NCBI GenBank assembly: GCA_008921705.1
Contig: VFFE01007869.1
Coordinates: 2,300,896 to 2,364,895 of the forward strand
Reading direction: 5' to 3'
DNA from: Burhinus oedicnemus
Taxonomy: Eukaryota; Chordata; Aves; Charadriiformes; Burhinidae
DNA: 64,000 nucleotides
Shown: positions 50,196 through 58,929 of the stretch, piece by piece
Layout of the letters: each line of letters starts with the position of its first letter
How positions within the stretch are numbered: position 1 is the stretch's first letter
The notes under the pieces: model-generated
What the model saw: only the letters and a program-made list of their open reading frames with translations
Told to the model about the DNA's origin: nothing
The model's database searches: none
Made by a program: the position numbers and the translations under genes

Positions 50196-50414
50196 TTAGG
50201 GAATCGCAGCTTTGAAGATAATCCTCTTCCTGAGCCTCTTAGTGCTGGAGCCTTCACAACTCAGATGTCGAGATAGAAAGTTTAGTGTTTCTTCAGCATC
50301 CTTAATGGACTCCTCACTCATCCGCTGAATACATCCCCCCTCATCTTTCTTTAGCCCAAATTCCTCCGCCAAAATATTGTAAAAGTTGGCCAGATGCAGA
50401 TATTTCAATAGTTT
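50196..50414 (-). other. protein-like open frame, possible pseudogene or terminal exon
   Basis: The minus strand carries about 70 open codons bounded by an upstream TGA and a downstream TAA. The peptide has an unusually protein-like make-up: an aromatic start (YLHLANFYNILAEEFGLKKD), an acidic amphipathic stretch (MSEESIKDAEETLNFLSRHL) and a basic tail (STKRLRKRIIF). No family is recognised. No clean acceptor adjoins the start; candidate AGs lie near 50416 (with a stop after it) or inside. The reading frame upstream (50420-50800) holds fragments of similar character broken by stops. A decayed retrocopy or transposase relic is therefore as likely as an exon. Confidence 0.22.
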
Positions 50415-51879
50415 TTTTCACTAGGTCATTTTTATTCTTAGATCCTCTTTCTTATCATGATCTCACTTCTTTTTCAAATATTGTTGTTCACCTTTGGAAG
50501 TTCAGATTTAGCGATGCTTTTCGATGCTTGTCTTTAGCAAGTCAGACAAAATATTTTTTTTTAAGCAATGTCTACCTTCTCTGAAGAAACGTCACTCTAT
50601 TTTTAAAGGTCTGACTATGTCCTTTGCCAATTTGTTTATCGACTTACAATATAATCTCTTTTAAACTCGCTCTTTGCCTGGGTACTGTAGCTTTATGTTT
50701 CCCACCATCTGGCCTACTAGTGATTCTCCACCCGTGCCAGATTTCTATTCCTCTTCTGTACCTGGATGATGGGTTTGGACTAAAACTGCCATAAAAACTG
50801 TCAGTTGCAGAAAAACAAATAGAATCAAGGAGGGGGGGAAAAGCCCCAGAAGAGGTTTTTTTAAGTGGTTTGTTTGTTTGTTTGATTAGTTGCTTTTTTT
50901 TAAACTTACTTAAATTGTCACATGCATTTTCTTACCAATTGACCTTGATCCCTTTCCTACATGGCAGAGGAGCATTAGATATTCACTCACGCACCTCTGA
51001 CAAAGCCCTTTCTGTGTTGTGAGGTTGGATTTTTTTTTGTTTGTTTGTTGGGGCTTGGTTTTGTTTAAGATTCTAACAGAAGTGTTGTCTTACCCTTTTG
51101 TCTAACCGAACTAAAACCTCCTGCCACCTTCCAGCGCTTTACGGTTGCCATCCCATCTCCGCTCCGTGCCTCTGAAGGGGACAGGCAGCAGAAGGCACGG
51201 AGTAGAAAGTTAATTCCGTTCAGCTAAGCGATCTGCCTTAAAAATACCAAGTGGCAGGTCTCAGATGACAGTAAGGAAGTTCCTGCTTCATAATGCTGAG
51301 TCAGTCAACAATATGTGATACTTTTTGGGGGGGGGATAATTTTAGGGTGTTTTTTTACAGACACCGACTAGAAACAAGATCATGAGTTTTCCTCAAAGGT
51401 TTACAGGCCAATTGAAATTTCACGGCTCAAACCCCACATTTAAGTTTCTTGATTATTTGAGCATGTTACATTTCTTAATGATTTGCCCGACGTGTGAACA
51501 ACAGGGAAATACTAACAAATACCTACCTACAGCTCCTCGCGGAAACCCACTGCAGAATTGCTACTCAAACAGAGTGGGAGGAGGATTGCACTTCAGATCT
51601 GTATTTTTACATTACTTCTCTTTTCCAGACAAGAAATTGCTTCTCCTCTTCAAACAGTCTTTGCTTACTTATCTCCTCAAACAAATAAACAACAACAAAA
51701 AGGGAAAGGAAAATACAGCAACCAGCTTGTGGCTCAGAAATAACATCGACCCATTTCATCAGCTCTGATTATTATAGGTTTATTGCATTTCTTTTCTGCT
51801 AGCCTTTTTTTAAACATTCTTGTTCCTCTCTCGACTCCATCTCTTCTCTTGCGAGCTGCTGGCTGACCTGCAGACAGAG

Positions 51880-52183
51880 GACCCTATGGAGAGGAACACC
51901 ATCATCCCCAGCCATGCTGGCGGTGACCTCCCCAGGCACGAGTCGCTGCGAATCCCCTCCCTCACAATGTCTGGCTCCAACTCGGAGCCACTGCTCCAGC
52001 GAGCAATCTCCTCGGCTCGGACCCCAAGATAATGAAATTCTCTCGCCACAAGACCGCAATTCCTTACCTGCCAGGCAGCGTCAGAAGCTGAGGCGTACGC
52101 TTTTGGGTACAAGGTTTGGCTGGAACAATCAAAACACCCTAATGAGTACCGCGTATCTGCTCCTCCAGCAATTTCAGAATAAA
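51880..52183 (+). other. GC-rich block resembling a 3' terminal exon
   Basis: Seen: a long pyrimidine-rich run ending in GCTGACCTGCAG (to 51879), a GC-rich block clearly distinct from AT-rich flanks, and a frame ending at a stop at 52030-52032 whose peptide includes PMERNTIIPSHAGGDLPRHE and SNSEPLLQRAISSARTPR. An AATAAA polyadenylation signal follows at 52178-52183. That is the expected layout of a last coding exon with a UTR of about 150 bases. The peptide is not recognised. The minus strand of the same block is also open (51810-52187) and carries its own splice-like motif, so strand and coding status are unresolved. A degraded retrosequence is an alternative. Confidence 0.22.
52068..52119 (-). 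other. candidate exon, 52 bp, on the opposite strand
   Basis: On the minus strand GTTTTGATTGTTCCAG is followed by 52 bases and GCCTGGCAG|GTAAGGAAT, a consensus donor. One frame, entered after one base, reads QTLYPKAYASASDAAWQ and ends on a codon boundary; a second frame is open too. The first frame would be in phase with the two-base overhang left by the cysteine-rich candidate at 57691-57967, further upstream on the same strand. That compatibility has a one-in-three chance of arising randomly. Confidence 0.18.
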
Positions 52184-52189
52184 ACAAAG

Positions 52190-54965
52190 TTTTCTGAAGG
52201 TTTCAACTACAGCACTCTATTCAAACCCTTCTGAATACCTTCCATAGAAATTTCACCCAGTTTTAACAGAATTGGTATATTAACCTCATCAATCATTAAG
52301 AGTCTTTCTTAGAGCGTCCCTTATGTAAACATGTTTCGAAAAATGCATAACACTTAATTACACAAATCAGAACTAAGACAACTGAAATTCATGCTCTTTG
52401 TACGCTACCTCATAATATGAATGCTTTTTCTCCACACGTAAGTCATCAGCTTTCTGAATGCTTTAGGCTATCAGTAGCAGACAAGACTTGTAAAAGGTTT
52501 TTCTGTGCATTTTTGGAAGAATAGAAATTTGTGCCCTGCTCTGGCCAGTTGCTGGGCAGGCGAGTACCTCGTGAGACGGCTAAAGCTGCTTTTGCTATCT
52601 CTATTAACTTTCCAACTCCCCTGTAAAACATTAAAAGAACTAGTTTGATCTCTTGCCAGTTTTCCAATTCTAACAGAAAATAGTTATGTCAGAGCAAACT
52701 AAACCTTCCACATTGAAAAGCTGCAAAGCCGATTAACCGTGAACTACAACTTCTGCGTGGAAGCTGACTTGTTCCTAGACCAAAGAAGTTAGCAATATGA
52801 CCTCTAACAACACTAACGTTGCTAAAAGGACATTAAAAAGTATTAAGGCTAATTAAACCAAAGACTTTTTGGCAGTGTGGAAAGAGCACCTCCATGCCTT
52901 TCAATTACACTGTTTTTTAAATGTAAATAATCCGTAGCATGTATTTTCTAAAGAGAGTATTCACTGGAATGACGCAAGAAGAAGTTTTGAAAAACCTTTT
53001 TGGCAAGACAAAGTCTTCTCTTCTATAACATGACTCTCCAGATACTTTGCTCTGATCTCTGTTGCCGCAGTACATCTCTTCTTAATACTTTTAATTGTTA
53101 CCTTTCCCTTCCAAAGGCAACGGCCCTTCTACTTTTCTTAAAGATATACTTGTCCTTTTGAAAAAGGTGGAGAAATCTTAAAGACATGAAAGACAGTTTG
53201 GCAACTAAATAACTCCCCCACCTGCACAGCCTTCACTCTGCCCCTCCTACTCACTCATCCGCATTGTGCTCACTTGGAAATTTATTCCCCAGTAAAATTT
53301 AAAGCAAGAACAGAAGAATTAGCATTGAAAATAGGCAGGAGTATTTTAGTATCCAGATTGCAGGAACAGATTTTTCCACCACGTGAACAATAAAGTCATG
53401 GAACTTCTTCAGATAAATCAGCATTTGAGTGATGTTCATTTTACAGAGGTCTAGAACACGCCTGAGTCACGTATCGGTAAGATTTCCCCCAGCCTTTGAA
53501 CAGATGATCACTTGTACTGCCCAAATAGAAGCAAACTCAAATCCTTCAAGGTGGGGTTTGATTACCGCCTACTGATGACATAGGGAAAGGCATATCATCC
53601 GGCAGGCTTAATAAGCAGGAAGCAACAGACCTGGTCTTGGCAGCTTTTTTGGTTTTGTGGATTTTTTTTAAAACCCTCCATGATGTCAGTGAAAAAAAAA
53701 GCCTGTTGCATGTCCGCTTCACCTCCTAAATCTGATGCTTTTTAATCATGGATATTAGAAATGCAGTCCCAGCACTGATGTCTTGTAAAGGTGAAAGAAT
53801 TTTGTTCTGCAACGAGCTGTTAAACACTACGGCTTGCACATCGTCCGTCCTCTCCTCCGAGTCAATGTCATTGGAGCTTTAAAAATCCTCTGCAAAGACC
53901 TGAATGTCTTTGCTTGCCTCCTGTTGCTGAGGAAAGGATTAATCCAGTAACAGAGGATAAGCGACTCCGTATCCAAGATTCGGGAAGGCTAAGAAGAGTG
54001 AGCTATAGAGCAGCACAACCCTAGAAAGTATCTCAGAGCGGTTTCTCAGGACCACGTCTGAGGATGACAGCCCTGCTCACCACCTTGGGAATCCCGTCCT
54101 TCGGCCTGGCTGGAGAGCGGTGGAGCAAGCAGGAGGGGGACAGAACTGCAGGGCCAGTGCCTGGAAGGTATCTCCACCCCTCGGGAACAGAAACTGAAAA
54201 TGGACACCACAGGAAAAGTCTCTTCAAGATCCCTTAACCAGCACAGATTTGTGCCATCATGACACCGAAGGATTTTTGTGCACAATATTTTTAAATCTAT
54301 GTTCCACAAGGGCTACAAATAGGGAAAAAAATGTTTTGACATATACCACTCAAGTGTGAAAGTAACCTTTAGCTTTAATGGTTTATTCAGGATCTATCCT
54401 GGTGTTTTTAATTAGCTAATGCTTCACTAAGATCTGCAGTCCCCAAAAGACCATAATAGTTCTATAAAATGGCTCTGTTTTAATTTCTCCAGTTTTAATG
54501 TAGCACGCAATCTCCCATCCTACATCCCAACTGTAATTAGCATGGCTAATTACTGAAACTGTATGAATCGTAGTTGCAGTTGCTATAATAAGTACATTTA
54601 GTGTATTTCTAAGTACATTACGGGTATTACAAAATTTATTATGAAGACACAGTAAGGAAAACAGGGTGACAATGCCATTGAATACACATGAGACTGGCAG
54701 AGGGGAAAAAAGTTATTCTTATGGAAATAGCAGATCTCGCCACTGAATTAGGCGAGTTCCTGTGCTCATGAAATTTTTGTTACATAAAAAAACCCTGTTC
54801 ATTTAAGAAAAAAAAAAGGCGAGGGGGGGGGAGGTGGAAGAAAGAACACAACAAACCTCCTCGAACAATTGGTAGAACACTGATTTAAAACAACTGTCAT
54901 GAAAGTGAAGAAAAATTTATTTCACAATCTTTAAACCACATCAACAATATTATTTCCTGACAGAA
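52190..54965. other. unique AT-rich non-coding DNA
   Basis: No gene is supported. A/G-rich low complexity lies at about 54802-54845 (an A run followed by a G run). The open frames near 54.0-54.3 kb on the minus strand have no domain. Confidence 0.5.
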
Positions 54966-54971
54966 AGACTA

Positions 54972-55069
54972 TAAAGTCCAAAACCTATTAAAAAAGGGTT
55001 TCACATCTTTGAGATTTGACAATAAATTCCAAAGATGTGAAATCCCTTTTTAATAGGCTTTGGATATTA
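54972..55069. repeat. near-perfect 98-base hairpin
   Basis: Two 33-base arms, 54978-55010 and 55031-55063, pair with only two mismatches (both A opposite C) and one G-U. Pairing continues inward through 55011-55018 with 55023-55030 (one mismatch, two G-U), leaving the four-base loop ACAA at 55019-55022. It continues weakly outward to 54972/55069. The arms contain CCTATTAAAAA, TTTCACATCTTT and their complements. The size and near-continuous stem fit a microRNA precursor or a palindromic miniature inverted-repeat element. TA-rich ends (CTATAAAG and GGATATTA) would allow a TA target duplication, but I cannot prove it. I do not recognise the family. Confidence 0.85.
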
Positions 55070-56247
55070 ACAGTAGTATTTCCCTATAGTAAGATTATAG
55101 GCTGAATTTACAGATCTCAAACAATTTTACAATGAGTCAACCTGGCAAAACTCTCCTCACCCAGATCTGTGCAAGGGGTGAAGACAGTGAACTCTCTAAA
55201 TTTATCTTTCTTGATAAATATTAATTCCTGTCAAAGCTCACGTGCATAAATAATGGCATACTAACTCCCCTTTCTTTGCATCTGTATCATACAAACTATC
55301 CCAGAGAGAAACAAACATACCCATCAAGCTATACTTTGTTAATTGAAAAAGAAAGCAAAATTAAAAAAGTGTAGCAGGTGGTGCTACAGTATCTTAGACA
55401 TCCTACCATGATATTCATGAAGCACAGATACTCAGTTTCAAACCTCTGAACTTGTGTTTTCTTCAAATACAAAGCAATTTAAAAACATGACCTTGGGAAG
55501 GAACGTGAGCTCACGTACTAGCGTTTCAGTGAATACAAGTAACTGCATCGTGCCAGCTCAGATTCAGCTTCAAGTCCTAATTTTCAGACCACAGCAGTCT
55601 TGAAAGAGAATCTGCCTTCTGGTGAAGGCGAATCTCCAGAATCTTTTTTAAGGAAAATGCAAAACAAGCAAAACTAAACAGGCAGACAAACCAAAACCCA
55701 CAACCCTGCTGGGCCAACCTCTCCTCCCATCCCACCAGAAAGCCCCGGCTGGCCTGGACAACTGCAGTTATCCAACACCAACCCCTGCTACATGGTAAAA
55801 CCAACCCAATTTGCCCCAAAGCCACCAGAAAAGCAGCAACAGCAGCCTCATGACACCACACCACCGCTTCCTTAGGGGCGTACTTAGCAGCGGCAAAAGC
55901 AGTCACTTCCGAACCCGGTGATGAAAAGCCCTTCCAAACCCCTGAGTGGCAGCAAGTTTTCTACCGAGCAATTGAGCAAGGAATAGGAAGATCGATCGCC
56001 TCTCCCGTGAAATGTTGCATCAAATTTTGCTTCTGAAAAAGTACCTCATTTGGCAGCAAACTAGAGGTAGTACTGGCTGCACTTCAGGTCACGAGCAAGT
56101 GAACGTTATTCCAGGGTTATTTTTTAACTCCTGCTTGCGTGGCCAGTTGGGTCAATTCATGAGCATCCTGCTCCCTTCACCCTGCTGCCCACACTACCCT
56201 CCTCAGCCCCTGAGATGTGGCTCACAATCTACTCCCACAAATTAGCA

Positions 56248-56274
56248 TTTTTATTTATTTATTTATTTATTTTA
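56248..56274 (+). repeat. (TTTA)n microsatellite
   Basis: Five to six TTTA units with a T-rich start. Likely length-variable. Confidence 0.9.
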
Positions 56275-56409
56275 AATGAAGCCTGGCAAAGAAAGCAAGC
56301 CAAGTCAAGAAGCTACTAACAAGCTCGGCCAACTTTTGAGTACCCCACGACCCAAAGCAAGATTTTGAAGCAAGATAGCCTTCTTCTGTAGGGAAAAGAT
56401 CCTGGGGGG

Positions 56410-56459
56410 AAAAAAAAAAAAAAAAAAAAAAAATCTTTTCCCCCCCCGCCTCTCTCTCT
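56410..56459 (+). repeat. A24 run followed by C and CT low-complexity tract
   Basis: Twenty-four A bases (56410-56433), then TCTTTT, a C run and a short CT repeat. This is a purine-to-pyrimidine switch prone to sequencing error. Confidence 0.85.
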
Positions 56460-57690
56460 TTGCTTTCCAAAAAAAGAAGCCTTGCTTTTACTAACCAATA
56501 CTTGACAACAGGAATTTCAGCTGCAAGGAATTATTCAGGAAAGCAAATTGGTGGTGGGTGTCAGACAATCCAAGATAATAATAGAGATGTTCTTCAGAAA
56601 TTTAAGTGTCATCTCATTACCATGGTGCAAAAAGCAATACTGTCCTTCAAGTCTACGCTGCATGTGCATATGCTAGAAATAATTACTTGCTTGCTACTCC
56701 ATGATGCACTGCTTTCTTGTTTTCTAACTTGTGGGTAACAAATAAGACAACTGAATTTCAACAGAAGATGCTCATGCCAAGCTTGCCCCTCTAATACTGT
56801 CATTCCATGGCAAGAGGAAAACAACATTTTAGTTCAGCGCTACCATGCTGAAAGAGTACCTGTTCTAACCAACAGGTCATACAGAAATATTCTAGCCCAG
56901 TAGCCGTTAAATACCCAGTTACTTTAACACTGTTTTGACCTCACCAAGATTAAATCCGTTTAGAAGTCCCATGGGTAGCTGTATCAGAAACTGTTGGCCA
57001 AGCTCAGCTCTTTTTATTTCTGCACTCCAGGACAGCAGAGCCCTAAAAGCAAATGGCACCTCACGTCTTAGAAGTAAGTCTTGCCCTTATACCCAGACTG
57101 CAGGAGTAAACCTAGTTCAGCATCTGTGCTACATACTATATAGTCCCCTTCTGCTTATTTTTGTAAGATATTTGACGGGGGTGGGGTTTACCACATTATA
57201 TTGACTTTGTGCAAATTTTTTATGCAGACAGCCTTTTTCAAGAAGCAGATAAAGCTATGCTTTATTGTAGAGTCCTTTGGGTATACGCGTGGTTCCAACT
57301 ATGTGAAGTGTGCCTGCAAATTGTGACATTTAGGGTTAAGAAGCTAATCTTGTTAAACACTCATTTCCTCAAGGTGTCAGGAGTGCAAGATTTACTAATT
57401 TTCTCACCTAGTATGCCAAGTAACAGTTCTAATTGATAAGCCATTATCAAGCTCACTATCAAACCTGAGCTGCAAGTTGCGGAAATGTTGAACTCTACGT
57501 ATAATTTTTGAAATTATTAAAGAAAAAAAATTCCATCAAATGCAAACACATAGAAGTTTAGTGTAAAAGAAACAGAACATGACAGAAAAACTGAAGCATA
57601 CTTGAGACATCAGATGCATAAATTCTTAGAAAAAATCTCTTAAAACTATTAGAAATATCTAATACGTCCCAAAAATACGTTAATACTCAC

Positions 57691-57967
57691 ATTCGCTCCA
57701 GACAGTTCCTAACGCAAGTTACAATTTTGCCATTGATTTTTAATGGGAAAGTCCATCCCTCCACTCCATCTGTTTGGGGGATTCCCATCGATTCACAGCG
57801 ATCTGAACAGCGACAGTTACAGTTCTGGGGGCATGAAACTTTCACAGTTAAATGCAGCTTAACTACGTTGTCTTTACTACTACTACAGTAAAGCGTGAGT
57901 TGTCCCTGACATCTGGCTTGTACCGACACAGCTACTGAACCTGAAAATTGCACCAATATCTGGGATC
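57691..57967 (-). other. candidate cysteine-rich coding exon, 277 bp
   Basis: Read on the minus strand. Seen: AACATTGTAG at the upstream side (weak pyrimidine tract), 277 bases open in one frame, and GGAGCGAAT|GTGAGTATT, a near-consensus donor. An in-frame TAA lies just above the acceptor. The roughly 91 codons contain nine cysteines, including the cluster SCPQNCNCRCSDRCES, and end with a WTFPLKINGKIVTCVRNCLE stretch. Preceding hydrophobic-polar alternation (LVQFSGSVAVSVQARC, then QGQLTLYC) suggests beta strands. The cysteine density would fit an extracellular, disulfide-bonded module. I could not assign a family; the CPxxCxC start recalls a leucine-rich-repeat N-cap, but no repeats follow. 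It would enter with two bases of a split codon and leave two. A pseudo-exon is possible, given the weak acceptor. Confidence 0.3.
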
Positions 57968-58444
57968 CTACAATGTTATCTTATGCCTTCACTGGGAAAA
58001 GACCAGATCTGCTTGTTGCCAAGCAAGTGTATTAACTCTTGCAGTAACTCAGCTCCAGGATGGAATAAACGTGGATGTGCTAATTTTATAATCTACCCAC
58101 AAAACCAGAAAGTGCAGCACTGGGGAATGGTGGAAGTCAAAGATACCCCTTTTGACTGCCATGTCTTTAACACGTATTTTCCATTATTCCTGAACGCACG
58201 CTGCCTTTATACGGCAGACTAAACTGCCCTGCACTCTGCTGCTTTTTAGCAGTTTTTTGTTGACAGCTTGTAAAGGAAAGACTCCAATCGTGCCACTGGA
58301 TGCTCCTGCGAGACTGCTTGCTGATTCAGCAGAATATATCCCTACCCAGGAGCTGGAGAATCGACCGTCACCTTTTATATGGGCCAGATTATGAAAGTGG
58401 GCTCTCCAAAGCTGTTTTGAAGTAAATTACAAAGATATAAAAGA

Positions 58445-58445
<1 letters not shown>

Positions 58446-58490
<45 letters not shown>
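58446..58490 (+). repeat. A45 homopolymer
   Basis: Forty-five uninterrupted A bases. No AATAAA or recognisable retroelement body is seen immediately upstream, so it is not proven to be a retroposon tail. Its exact length is doubtful in any assembly. Confidence 0.9.
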
Positions 58491-58491
<1 letters not shown>

Positions 58492-58769
58492 AGAAACAGT
58501 CCATAGCTTCATGTCCTCTTATTCTACTTCTGCCAAGAAAATGCTTCATGAATTGGAGTATTTTATCAATTTGTACGAAAACAGCACAATGCCCTATATT
58601 AAATACTAAGCAGGACTTTTCATGCTATCCAGCACGAAGCATGTACTAAATTTTTATTACATACAGCAGTTGAACAGTCTAAGGCAATTTTTCCAGAGCT
58701 GGATACACAGCCGGTTTCTCAGCTCTCATTACATTAAAAGGTCACTGAATCATTGACCCTCCATCATTC

Positions 58770-58922
58770 AGATACGTGTCTGCTGGAAGGGAGGCAGCGC
58801 CGGGCTGCCGTGCTCCCAGCCGAAGCCTCGAGCGGAAGCGTGCTGCGTGCCGGGGGAACCCCGCTCTGCAAACTGGGCTTGCTACCGGTGTTGGTTCCTT
58901 CTCTTCCTTTTGCATTCAACCG
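58770..58922 (+). promoter_or_regulatory. CpG-dense patch ending in a splice donor (possible first exon)
   Basis: About 150 bp with about a dozen CpGs (AGCGCCGG, CCTCGAGCGGAAGCG, GCGTGCCGGGG, ACCGGT) in AT-rich surroundings. It ends at CAACCG|GTAAGCTT with a donor at 58923. No acceptor is evident upstream, which is what a transcription start with a first exon would look like. A TATA box is not obvious. An unrelated GC-rich element with a chance GTAAG is the main alternative. Confidence 0.22.
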
Positions 58923-58929
58923 GTAAGCT

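Larger units (their letters stand above)
55075..57685. other. non-coding DNA with simple repeats
   Basis: No gene is supported. It holds the simple repeats listed separately at 56.25 and 56.41 kb. The 109-codon minus frame at 55577-55906 lacks domains. Confidence 0.5.
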
